From Rhynchospora pubera (lineage: Eukaryota; Streptophyta; Magnoliopsida; Poales; Cyperaceae): DNA of 64,000 nt. Below are positions 45,086-55,014 of this stretch, in pieces. The stretch covers positions 81,981,676 to 82,045,675 of the forward strand of contig CM051460.1 of assembly GCA_028095005.1 (NCBI GenBank), in the 5' to 3' direction. A model generated the notes under the pieces. It did no database searches, was not told the DNA's origin, and saw only the letters and a list, made by a program, of their open reading frames with translations. The position numbers were made by a program, and so were the translations under genes. Position 1 is the stretch's first letter. Every line of letters begins with the position of its first letter.

Positions 45086-46495
45086 ATGAAAGGCACTGTA
45101 CTGCTCTACACATTGATCGCCTTGGGCCACCTCATGCCCATGGTTGAATTGGCAAAGCTTCTATCGAAAAAGGGCATGTCGGTCACCCTAGTTATAGTCG
45201 ATCTCCTGAAAGACAGCTCAAGCTTTACATCAAAAACCATCTCCCGTCTCTCAACAGCCAACCCCACCATCTCTTTCCATGTAATTCCTCCCGCCACTGA
45301 GGGAGAAGGTATTGATCATCTGTTCAAAATATTACAAGAGGCGAATACCCCACTTTCGTACCTCCTCCAGTCTATATCCGAAACAAGTTCTGTATGTGCA
45401 GTGGTGTTAGATATGTTCTGCACGTGTGCACTAGATGTTGCTCGTCAGCTAAACATCCCGGCATACCTATTCTACACCTCAGGTGCATATGACCTTGCAA
45501 TGGATATATATTTTCCAACTTTGGATAAAAATCTAGATAATAGCATTGTTGAAATAGGAAACAGGCTGTTGCATGTCCCAGGCCTCCCTCCAATCCCAGG
45601 CTCACATTTGCCAGACCATTTGCATCAAAAGAACAGTCCTGTGTACAAGACTTTTATCAACATTTACCAAAGATTTGTACAATATGATGGTATGTTGGTG
45701 AACACATTTGAGTCGTTGGAGAAAAAGGCCGTAGAAGCACTTAGAGCCGGACTTTGCTTTCCTGGCGGTTACACACCTCCTGTTTACTGCATCGGCCCAC
45801 TTATCAGTGTTCCAGAAAAGAAAGAAGAGGAGAGGCATGAATGTCTGGTATGGCTAGATATGCAACCGAGAAAAAGTGTGGTTTTTCTTTCCTTTGGTAG
45901 TATGGGTTCTTTCCCAGAGCAGCAACTGAGAGAAATTGCTACCGGGTTGGAAAATAGCGGTCAGAGGTTCTTGTGGGTTGTACGTTCCCCCACAATTGCC
46001 AACCGCTTAAAAAGACTTGACCCTCAGGACAAACCCGACTTGCAAGCTATTCTGCCAGAGGGTTTCATAGACCGGACAAAAGACCGGGGCATGGTGGTCA
46101 AGCAATGGGCTCCTCAAGTGGAGGTGCTAAACCATGAATCAGTCGGTGCATTTGTCACGCATTGCGGTTGGAACTCGATTCTGGAGGCAACCATGGCTGG
46201 TGTACCAATGATTGGTTGGCCAATGTATGCGGAGCAGAAGTTGAACAAGATTTACTTGGTGGAAGAGATGAAGGTGGCAGTGAATATGAAAGGGTATGAC
46301 GAAGATATAGTGGTCGCCAAGGAGGTGGAAGATAAGGTGAAATTGATCATGGAGTCTGAGGAAAGTAGAGTGATTAGAGAAAGGATGGAGACCATGAGAG
46401 AAAAGGCGGTTGAGGCTCTCAGGGAATGCGGCTCTTCTCACACGGCATTGGAGGATTTTCTCAAGGCAGTGAGAAAGGATGATGTGCCATGCTAG
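45086..46495 (+). CDS. UDP-glycosyltransferase, family 1, UGT88-like
   Basis: This intact, single-exon gene of 469 residues is of normal length for plant family-1 glycosyltransferases, cytosolic enzymes that move a sugar from a UDP-sugar to small acceptors such as flavonoids. The N-terminal acceptor half has the catalytic His15 (LGHLMPM) and an Asp at position 109 (VVLDMF). The C-terminal PSPG box spans residues 341-384: WAPQVEVLNH, then THCGWNSILEA, and ending WPMYAEQ. The usual closing Asp-Gln is Glu-Gln, as in UGT88-type enzymes. VPGLPPIP and PVYCIGPL are also typical of that group. No signal peptide or anchor is seen, as expected. ATG 45086 sits in a good context (AACAATGA). The neighbours are transposons, so they give no pathway clue. 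The acceptor cannot be told from sequence alone. Confidence 0.95.
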   Translation: MKGTVLLYTLIALGHLMPMVELAKLLSKKGMSVTLVIVDLLKDSSSFTSKTISRLSTANPTISFHVIPPATEGEGIDHLFKILQEANTPLSYLLQSISETSSVCAVVLDMFCTCALDVARQLNIPAYLFYTSGAYDLAMDIYFPTLDKNLDNSIVEIGNRLLHVPGLPPIPGSHLPDHLHQKNSPVYKTFINIYQRFVQYDGMLVNTFESLEKKAVEALRAGLCFPGGYTPPVYCIGPLISVPEKKEEERHECLVWLDMQPRKSVVFLSFGSMGSFPEQQLREIATGLENSGQRFLWVVRSPTIANRLKRLDPQDKPDLQAILPEGFIDRTKDRGMVVKQWAPQVEVLNHESVGAFVTHCGWNSILEATMAGVPMIGWPMYAEQKLNKIYLVEEMKVAVNMKGYDEDIVVAKEVEDKVKLIMESEESRVIRERMETMREKAVEALRECGSSHTALEDFLKAVRKDDVPC

Positions 46496-46796
46496 GATGG
46501 ATCTTATGAAATTGCCTGTTACTACTGTTTCTTGCACGGAGTGTGCAACTATTTTGTCATACGTATTTGCATAAAAATATATATCCAACTTAGGCAACTT
46601 GTTTCATGCTTTCATTGCTGTTTTATTGTTTGAAATTCTGATCAGTCGAGTAGATAGATACTGGATATTCCCAGTAGCTCATTGGATTGGAGAGCCTAGA
46701 TATTGTGCGCTATGTATGTGTATATCACTGTCGCTGTTTATGATTGCACTTACGAAAGTAATTAATACTCATTTCATCTTTCTACTCTGTCACTCA
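46496..46796. other. 3' flank of the glycosyltransferase and possible copia LTR
   Basis: AATATATATCC-type AT-rich sequence after the stop could supply the polyadenylation signal. The part directly before 46797 is probably the end of a 5' copia LTR (it ends CACTCA), but I could not find its start. Confidence 0.45.
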
Positions 46797-46959
46797 TGGT
46801 ATCAAAGCGCATAAAGGCATACGCCTAATTTGTGCTGTTTCTTCCTCCTCGATCTGTTCTGTTCAAGTTTCAATCTCAAGCCTTCAAACTTTCCATCTCG
46901 CCATGGCCGATCCAAATTCGACCTCTGCCAACAATGAAAATCATTCATCGGATTCTTAA
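46797..46959 (+). pseudogene. Ty1/copia 5' remnant: PBS and first gag codons
   Basis: TGGTATCAAAGC (46797-46808) matches the primer-binding site used by many Ty1/copia elements (initiator Met tRNA). About 95 bp later ATG 46903 opens a frame reading MADPNSTSANNENHSSD that stops at 46957-46959. This has the polar start common to copia gag. Nothing of the rest of the element follows, so this is a truncated insertion. It lies about 300 bp downstream of the glycosyltransferase gene. Confidence 0.65.
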
Positions 46960-47295
46960 ATTCCTCTTCATCGACTACTTCATATTCCTCCACCAAATAT
47001 CTCCATCCATCCATAATATATATATCTATCTAATAAAATTGTATATTTTGAATTTTTATTCGCAAAAAAAAAAAAATGATCATCTGAATACATATGCATG
47101 TAAGTATGTTTTATTGCATGTTCACTTTGAATCCAAGTCATCGTATATTATATAGTAGCTATCTGATGGTGCTAAATTGGTAACATTTAATAATGATTGC
47201 TTGGATGGACAATATTTTTTCTCGTCATAGTTTGATTGAGGGGCCCCTCTAAGTACCATTTCCTCTACCGGCCTACCGCCTACCGCTGCTTAGCA

Positions 47296-47413
47296 CAGTC
47301 TGTAGTGGCTTAATTGTGTCCCTCCAATTGGAGCGCACGAGATCGATCCTTGCTGAGGCTGGGTTGGGTTGTGTGGATTTGTGTGTGCGGCTACAGCCTT
47401 TAATCCAAAAAAA
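47296..47413 (+). mobile_element. tRNA-derived SINE-like element, copy 2
   Basis: It has a TAGTGG-type A-box region and a GAGATCGATCC B-box-like site, and ends AATCC plus a short A run followed by (GA)n. It is diverged from copy 1. Confidence 0.6.
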
Positions 47414-47584
47414 TAAGAGAGAGAGAGAGACTGAGATTGTTTTAAGATTTCTCCGTAGCAGTACACGAAAATTTTTATTTTTAGAGTCAACGATTGTTCA
47501 TGAAATCAACATCAACATATTAATTATGAAAGTTTGGAAAAGTGCCTTGTCAATTATTAATTCCCTACGAAACGACTGAGTAAT

Positions 47585-47739
47585 GGCTCCGTTTGGATAG
47601 GTGTGGGAAGAAAGAAAAAAGTGAAGAAGTGAAAAAAAGTATTGAAAAGTGTATAACTTTGTGAAGAATTTAGATTGTTTATAATTTTTTTCTTCTTCTT
47701 CCTTCTTCTTTTTTTTTCTTTCTATATCCAAACGCACCC
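47585..47739. mobile_element. MITE, GGCTCCGTTTGGAT type, 3-bp duplication
   Basis: It starts GGCTCCGTTTGGATAG and ends ATATCCAAACGCACCC, with AAT at 47582-47584 and 47740-47742. The matching site in copy 1 of the duplication (GTAATATGATAGC) is uninterrupted and confirms the boundaries. Confidence 0.78.
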
Positions 47740-47964
47740 AATATGATAGCAAAACGTGTACCTTACTTCTGAACAACTATACTGTATTTACTTTATTATA
47801 GGAGAATATTCTTTGTTGATAGCCGTCATGAATGATTGATGCTACGCTTTTAATTATATCTTTTCCTACGAAATTAGTTTCAAAGAAACACAATCTCTTT
47901 TTCTTTTGTTCATGTTTGGTCGTCCATTCTCAAGGAATTTACACAGCCGCAGACTATATATGGA

Positions 47965-48291
47965 GGAGGACGGAGTCAACGTGTCACTTAGACTTCTGTC
48001 CAGAGTTAATTTATTTAATTAAAAACATTTCAAGGGTCTACATATACAAAGCAAATATCCAGTTGAGGAATGGATGATATATATTTGATGGCACCAGCAC
48101 ACAAAAGACACTAGTTCTCAAGTTGGTTCTGAGTTGATGTCTATAGTGAACGTCATGCATGACCAAACTGACAACTTATTTTCGTGCAATACAATTTCAT
48201 TTTCCGTCTATTTGTACTTTTATTTATTGTGGTTAAATGAAAGCCGCCCATATTTTGTAACCGCCCATAGGAGCAACAGCAACCTCATAAA
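47965..48291. other. Intergenic DNA, nothing recognised
   Basis: There are only short open frames without motifs. Confidence 0.5.
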
Positions 48292-48299
48292 ATCGGAAT

Positions 48300-48577
48300 T
48301 AGGGGTGGGCGCGGTATACCGCGAATATGCGAAACCGTTCCGTTCCGTTCATGTGAAACGTATAATGGAACAAAATTTCATTCCGTTTCGCAAACGGAAC
48401 GGAAAACGGAATGCAATTCGTGATTCGTTTATGTGAAATACAGTGTAAATTATACCGTTCCGCTACGTTCCGTCCAAACGGAACGAATACGAATCAGCCG
48501 GTACATACCGTTTGTTGAAACGGAACGGAATACGGAATGCCTCATTCCGTTTCCGTTTAATACGTTGCCCAGGTCTA
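48300..48577. mobile_element. hAT-type MITE (278 bp), twin B
   Basis: It has the same length as and nearly the same sequence as twin A at 16805. The ends are TAGGGGTGGGCG and GCCCAGGTCTA, with ATCGGAAT duplicated exactly at 48292-48299 and 48578-48585. Confidence 0.9.
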
Positions 48578-48585
48578 ATCGGAAT

Positions 48586-49554
48586 TGTCTGTGGCGCGTA
48601 AAATCGGACACTACCAGACAACAGACGCTCTAGTCAAAGAGACATTAAACAAGTAAACATTAGTGTGCATCCTATAGGCTATAGCACAATATGTCAGAAT
48701 CTGTGGTCCTGCATGTGTAACAATTTTATTTTATTTTTATTATTATTTTTTATTTTTTTTGAGTTGGATCGGAAATATACAGCCCAAGGGTGCTGGTATA
48801 TCATGTCGAACATGGTGTTCGGACCATGCATGTGTAGCATAGTATCGCGTCGTGTTAAAATATTTTATGTGTAGATTATGTATATATGTCTAAATTTTAA
48901 TAGATAGACACAACGCATTTCGTGTCTCATTCCATATTTTTTCTAGATGTATTGTATTGTGTGAACTTGATTATACAATTATAATTTAGATAAAATGGAC
49001 ATTTAAATTATAAATTATACTTAAAATATAGACATATATTCTAAGAATATTATGATTTTTCATAAAATCTATCATCTTTAATTTTTATTATAAATTTGTT
49101 ATGTTTTTGTGTCCTGTCTGAGCCGTGTTTCCATCATGTCGTGCTATCTAAAAAATTTTCATATCTTGTCTATACAACTTACGAGTCGTATTGTGTCATG
49201 GTATATATTGACACATTGTGTGTTTTTCAAAAAATATTTGGTGAATGCTCGGAGGCCTATATAAAGATAGATTACCTAGAGATTACATCTATACAAAAAT
49301 TTACTATCTTAATTTCAAATTATGGTCTGAATACTTGCCAGATTCCAATTTGAATCAGCCGAGTCTGACTGAAATCGGTGGGGAACGATCAGATTTTGAG
49401 GGTTTTGGTCTTTTGGAACAAAATCGGTTGAGACATCTCAGGATGGGCGGTGGGATGGGCCACGACTCACGAGGCAGTTGACGCTCCCTTGTTGGGTGGT
49501 CCCCCCTCCCTTTTTTTTTGTTTTTTTAGAATCTAGATATCCGCTACCATAGGT
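48586..49554. other. Intergenic DNA, nothing recognised
   Basis: GTGTC/GACAC words recall the 13.6-14.2-kb stretch, perhaps a decayed relative. A tract near 49265-49325 (GATTACCTAGAG, TTTACTATCTT) recurs near 51264-51305. Confidence 0.45.
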
Positions 49555-49562
49555 CCCCTTTT

Positions 49563-50189
49563 CAATGTTTTGAATACCTATCGAGTACCGGAATTTTCCA
49601 GTAAAACCGGGTTTCGGGTAAGGACCCGGTAGGGAAAGGCCATCAATTTCCGTTGGTCAAGAACCGGAAAAAATCGATCAAAAATCGAAAAAATCGGAAA
49701 TTTCCTATCCGGTTTTGCCTTTCTTAATTTCTTCCTTTGCTAAGTTTCTTCCTTTCCACTTTTTCTAGAAAAAGTTCATTAGCTTTTTTCCAACTTCGGT
49801 AGAGCTAAGAAGAGTAAAAGACAAAAGAACTTTTCATTAGCTTATTTCTCATATGGTTTTTACCCTCTGGACTGCTACGTCCCCGTTCCTTTTCAATTTT
49901 CTTTCTTTTTTTTAATAAAGAATAGCTGAAAGGAATCAAAGAATTGTGCCTTTTCAGCTTTAATTGATTGCAAAAAGCACGTGAAGGGTTGTAGCCATAA
50001 GTTGTCATTAAATGGTTATTGTTCCAAAGTGATATACAACCTCAACACGTTTTCTGGGACTTCATGTGCTCAACTAATATTTATTTCAGTTCAAACCATT
50101 ATTATCCGGTACTGTGATATACAATACCGGTAAAACCGAATACCGCCACCTTCGCCGGTACGATGGCCGGTAGGGTTTTAAAAACATTG
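49563..50189. mobile_element. hAT-like element (627 bp), CAATGTTTT ends
   Basis: It starts CAATGTTTTGAATACC and ends GGGTTTTAAAAACATTG, with flanks CCCCTTTT (49555-49562) and CCCTTTTT (50190-50197) matching at 7 of 8 bases. The subterminal regions are rich in ACCGG/CCGGT words in both arms. No transposase is encoded. Confidence 0.72.
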
Positions 50190-50278
50190 CCCTTTTTGCT
50201 TCAGCGCACAAGAAGATAAGAGTGGGCTGGTGGGATCGGATGAGACGGAAAAAATGAACAGGATCCGAAATTTTTCTA

Positions 50279-50474
50279 GGCTCCGTTTGGATGCGTTGAG
50301 AATAAGGTAGGAAGAAGGAAGAAGGAAGAAGGGAACAAACTTATTTGGAAAGGATAATTTTATTGGGAAGTGTGTAACTTTTGTGAAGAGTTTGGATGGT
50401 TAGAAATAAGTTTATTGGTAAAAAGTGGTTATTCATTATTCCTTATTCCGGAAAAAAGCCATCCAAACGGAGCC
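50279..50474. mobile_element. MITE, GGCTCCGTTTGGATG type, 3-bp duplication
   Basis: It starts GGCTCCGTTTGGATGCG and ends CATCCAAACGGAGCC, with CTA at 50276-50278 and 50475-50477. It is 196 bp long. Confidence 0.8.
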
Positions 50475-50477
50475 CTA

Positions 50478-50990
50478 GAGATTAACTTTATTTGAAAACA
50501 AAATGAACCTTCGTAGTAAAATCTGATCTAAGAATATTAAGAGAGAGAAAAAAAATCCTAATTCTACAATCTGATGCATTGAGATATTTTGACAAATGTT
50601 TGTTTGTCAAAAATGTATTTTTATACAAAATATGTTTTATTAATCATGAAATTTCAATTTAATTTCATCAAAATTTTGAGAGGTCATGGCCGATCAATTC
50701 ATATTTCTTTTATACCTTTAATAAATATTCAATTTATCAACTTATTTTTTGAAAAAAAAATATTTTTGATAATATTATCTTTTTCTTATTTTTAAAGGTT
50801 AAAAAAATATTTTTTTTGTGAAAATGGGAGTTTTCGATCTGATTCGTCTTACTTTTTCCAATCTTTCTGAATCAACTCCCTTTGGATCAACTATCCAATT
50901 CCGATTTTCATAACCATGTTTCGAACTTGCTATCTGTACTCAAGAAAATCATTACTCTTTGTCATTAAGTTGAACCCTTTTTCAATCTTC
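50478..50990. other. AT-rich intergenic DNA, nothing recognised
   Basis: Only the approach to the 73-bp tandem repeat is notable: a CTCAAGAAAATCATTA-TCTT tract that recurs at about 51324. Confidence 0.5.
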
Positions 50991-51209
50991 AAGGTTAGAT
51001 GCTTTCCTTTTTTTACAAACAAAATGTTGCTAATTACATATCATGCATGGAAAAAATGATCTTAAGGTTAGATACTTTCCTTTTTTATAGACAAAATGTT
51101 GCTAATTACATATCACGCATGGAAAAAATGATCTTAAGGTTAGATGCTTTCCCTTTTTATAGACAAAATGTTGCTAATTATATATCACGCATAGAAAAAA
51201 CGATCTTGA
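50991..51209. repeat. Tandem repeat, three 73-bp units
   Basis: Units start AAGGTTAGAT at 50991, 51064 and 51137, and contain AAAATGTTGCTAATTA and TATCA-GCATGGAAAAAATG. They differ by only a few bases. A stray partial unit lies at about 52405-52440. The open frame across them is a by-product, since 73 is not a multiple of three. Confidence 0.88.
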
Positions 51210-51408
51210 AATTAAATTTGAATGCATAGTAGTCAAATATAATTTACTATCATGATAAAGATGGATTACCTAGAGTTTATATATATACATAAATTTACTA
51301 TCTTGATTTCAAACTTGCAATCTACTCAAGAAAATCATTATTCTTTGTCATTAAATTGAATCTTTTGTCAAGCTTTAAGGTGAGATGCTTTTTTTCTTTT
51401 ATTTTGAG

Positions 51409-51446
<38 letters not shown>

Positions 51447-51451
<5 letters not shown>

Positions 51452-51853
51452 AAGCTTTCAATCAAAGCGCTTTGACCGGAGTCCCGGTTAAACCCCGTCA
51501 GATCTCAATATTGAAAGTGCAAATGACCGATCCAAACCGTCAAATATGATCTCCATATTGAAATCTCTTTGCCGACTAATTTTTTCATTTTTTTGAAATT
51601 TTTAAGTATTTTTTTCGGATTTTAGAAAATTGTTAATCTAATTTGTTCTGAACCCTACAAAAACTGCTGTTTTTAAAAATCCGAAAAAAATACTTAAAAA
51701 TTTTAAAAAAATGAAAAAAATTATTCGGCAAAGAGATTTCAATATGGAGATCATATTTGACGGTTTGGATCGGTCATTTGCACTTTCAATATTGAGATCT
51801 GACGGGGTTTAACCGGGACTCCGGTCAAAGCGCTTTGATTGAATCCTTCCTCT
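51447..51853. mobile_element. Fold-back element E10 between (TA)n tracts
   Basis: Near-perfect inverted arms of about 180 bp (about 51462-51640 and 51665-51840) share CAAAGCGCTTTGACCGGAGT and GATCTCCATATTGAAATC. TA microsatellites lie on both sides (about 51413-51446 and 51854-51878). The right half of E5 is from this family. Confidence 0.85.
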
Positions 51854-51878
51854 ATATATATATATATATATATATATA

Positions 51879-52273
51879 GAGGTGGGATAAAGTGCCATAG
51901 ATGGCAATGCCATAGATGTCTTTTTTGAGTCATTTTTTGAAGATCCGAAATTCAATCGGTCAATCCAAACCGTTCAAATTGATCAGCATATTGAAATACC
52001 ATTGGAGACCAAATTTTACATTTTTTTGAATTTTTTTGGTATTTATTTTGATATGTTCAAATTGGAGGGTCTTAAATACTCCAATTATAACGTTTTTTAA
52101 AAATATCATAATAAATAGCAAAAAAATTCAAAAAAATATAAAATTTGGTCTCCAAGGATATTTTAATGTGATGAATAATTTGGATGGTTCAAATTGAGCA
52201 TTTGAATTTTGGATCTAGAAAAACGACTCTATGGCACGGGACCCTCTGTGCCATCTATGGCACATTAGCCATC

Positions 52274-52276
<3 letters not shown>
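51879..52276. mobile_element. Fold-back element E11 between (TA)n tracts
   Basis: The left end has GTGCCATAGATGGCAATGCC and the right end GTGCCATCTATGGCACATTA, inverted copies that are also locally palindromic. The arms continue through AAATTTTAC/TAAAATTTGGTCTCCA. (TA)n runs lie on both sides, the left one shared with E10. Confidence 0.8.
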
Positions 52277-52318
<42 letters not shown>

Positions 52319-52319
<1 letters not shown>

Positions 52320-54741
52320 ACAAGCTAGGTAGTGACTATCTAGAAAAGAAAAGAACAAAAAAAAATTAAAAAGAGGAAAAAGGCAGCAGGCTTGAGCAAA
52401 GAAGAATAGCTGATTACATATCACGCATGGAAAGAAAATGACCTGAGGATTTGAATGCATAGTAGACAAATATAATTGCACAAATTACACATATACCGTC
52501 AGTCCGGCCGTCATCAAGTTGGAGTCTATACTATACAGTTCTCCTTATAAATGTTCCAAGGAATAAAATTAAAATGTGAAATATGACCTTTAATACATAT
52601 TTTAGAAGGAAAATCTTTTAACGCAATTTTTGTTTACTATATGGACGCGATGGACCATATCATTTCTAAAATATAATTATTTGGTGTCGAGACATAGTCG
52701 ATTCAGAAATTAATTCATCGAGTTATTATTATCTCGGCTTCTAAACACGTATTAATTTGACCGACTGTATAACACCTCGGGTACTCGAGCCCCACACAAG
52801 TTAACTGGATTTGGTTTGATTTGGTTGTAGATTTGGTTTGAATTGCGAATTGTTTTAAGAATGGATGGTTACCATTTATCCTTTCAGATGGAATTGCCAC
52901 AAATTGATATCCTCTTACCAAGCATTATATTGTAATTTTGTTTTAATTTTATTATTTTTCCTTGGCAGTTTTCAACTGCGATTCTTAGGAATCGACCGGT
53001 TTGATCAAACAGAAATCATTGGAGTTATCTAGCTAGCTCTCATGCTTAGTAATTTTGTATCAGAAAGGATAAATATTATTCCGTCTCCTATTAGACTTAG
53101 CGAGGTCTATGACATGAAAAATAAATTAATTTGCCATTTTCTCTCTTCCGGAGTCTCAATCTGTACGTGTTGCGTTTCATTTTAATTTTTTATCCAAATA
53201 TAGCTTGATATCAGTGTGCTTTATTACAGCTCATTACGAGATGTGACTAGCTGAAACTCTAAAACGCATTACTATCTTAGAACTGTGCCAAGTCAAAATT
53301 TCAATTACCAGTACAAATAAATATCCATTAACGTACTTGAGACAACTTTTTTTACTGGTCGACAATCTTTTTATTAAAATATAAATCTTTCTTGTAATAA
53401 TTTTCCACTTAGCACGCATGATTGCGACTGGCATACTTAATTGAATAGCCCCAAGCATAATAAAAACATTATAGGTACAGATTTTGATATGTAGTATTGT
53501 TAAAATTGATCTGTCAATTCAAAATCCTCAAAGCACGCCGGAAACTCACAGCCCAGAATAAGATAATAAAAACAATTAGCATGCTGTCCATTATTGTATC
53601 CGAGTAAAATTCCCACACGAAATGTACAGAGAAATTTCCATGGCAGTAACTATCATTGTTGCCATTAAATTACGTACATATTGATTCATGATAAATTATT
53701 TGAATTACTGGATATTTACCTCAATTGAGTGAACTATAATCCCATTAAGTTGAATCGAACATACTAATATCATATTGTTGGGTTTAATTGTTCAAACCAG
53801 TTTCGCCAGTTCCCTAGCTACCAAATTTGTAGTTTCTTTCCCCTTCTTTAAAGTTCGATGCTAGGAAGAAAATATATGTTGCATTACTTTCATGTCCAAA
53901 ACATAGCTCTACTATGCTGAATTCTATAGTGGTAGACTGGTAGTGATCATGACAGTGAGGAAAATAAAACAATAAATAGAGTTATACTTAATAATATGGG
54001 TGATTCTAGCATAAATTCTATTTTTTCAGATATATTCTATATTGTTATATGGCTGAAAGTTAAACTTAAAAGCAAAGTTGTATATTTTTATTTTATTAGT
54101 TTCATGTACATTAGAAATTATATGCCAATGATGATTTTATGTCAATAAAATATGACCGAATCTTAGATATAGCCATAGGGTGCTAACTTAGTCCTGTAAT
54201 ATAACTTCTGATGATGTCAAAATTTATTTATGAGTTATGACTCAAAAGTCACAGAAACTACTGATTTTTATAAACCAAATATGAACATAAATTGCAAAAG
54301 GCAATCCTTAATATAAACGACCAGTACGATTGTACGAATATAAATGGGCCCAAACAGTTTGTCTATGGACCATCAATTGCGCAATTTGGGTCAAGAATTA
54401 AAGGCCTACTTTATGATAGTTGGATTCGTTTTTCCCTCGATACCATTCCGGCCCATGAGTCGATATTTGCTGTAACAATGGTTGGTAATGGTAATTACCA
54501 TCCGACTAAATTCCATCCACACCATCCACCCACCGATAAAATCACCTTTTCGTACAATTCAAACCACCTCTTCGCACCTCTTGTCAAGTCATCCATCCGT
54601 GGCTCCAACTATTAACCAATCAGAATAAAATCCACGGATCGTGTTTTTTTTTCCCACAAGATCCGATCCATCTCCTTTATATATTCTCTTCATCCCTTCC
54701 AATTTCAAACTTTTATATTCTCAATTTCTCACGAAACCCTA
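52319..54741. other. Intergenic DNA, nothing recognised
   Basis: Apart from the partial copy of the 73-bp repeat near 52.4 kb, I see no coding text, terminal repeats or RNA gene in these 2.4 kb. Confidence 0.5.
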
Positions 54742-54841
54742 CCTTTGAATCTCTCTCCAAATCCATAGCTTGTACCAAGCAAATCGATCGCAAGGCCACA
54801 GGAGGCTCGGCGTCGAGTCCACTTCCCCTGCCACGGCGTCC

Positions 54842-55014
54842 ATGGGAGAGTTGATGGACGTGGAGGCATACGCCGCGATGTACACCGGACGCACACCAAG
54901 ATTTTGCAACTCCTCTTCATCGCTGACAAGTGCGACAACGAGGCGAGGAAACTAGAGGTGTTGCGCAAGGCCTATGACGAGATCAAGAAAGAAGATGATA
55001 CAAGTCTTCAGCAG
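54842..55014 (+). pseudogene. COP9 signalosome subunit 1 (CSN1/FUS6) first-exon fragment
   Basis: CSN1 is a PCI-domain subunit of the COP9 signalosome, which removes NEDD8 from cullin ligases. From ATG 54842 the text reads GELMDVEAYAAMYTGRT. After a one-base frame change near 54895 it reads ILQLLFIADKCDNEARKLE, then AYDEIKKEDDTSL. This order matches the conserved N-terminal part of plant CSN1. A GT follows CAG at 55014 and could be an intron donor, but no second exon was found in the next 2 kb. A TATA-like TTTATATATTC lies at about 54675. This is a frameshifted, single-exon fragment, perhaps carried here by a transposon. The identification is from memory of the family. Confidence 0.7.

Larger units (their letters stand above)
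47293..47964 (+). repeat. Segmental duplication, copy 2 (partner 3779-4392)
   Basis: Same order of blocks as copy 1: SINE, ATTGTTTTAAGATTTC tract, CATCAACATATTAATTATG, a MITE, then the GTCATGAATGATTGATGC to CAGCCGCAGACTATAT tract. Here the MITE sits after GACTGAGTAAT, at a site that is empty in copy 1. Confidence 0.85.

Noticed and set aside
50999..51229. 76-codon frame with repeated peptide
   Set aside because: The repetition comes from the 73-bp tandem DNA repeat. There is no start context or homology.
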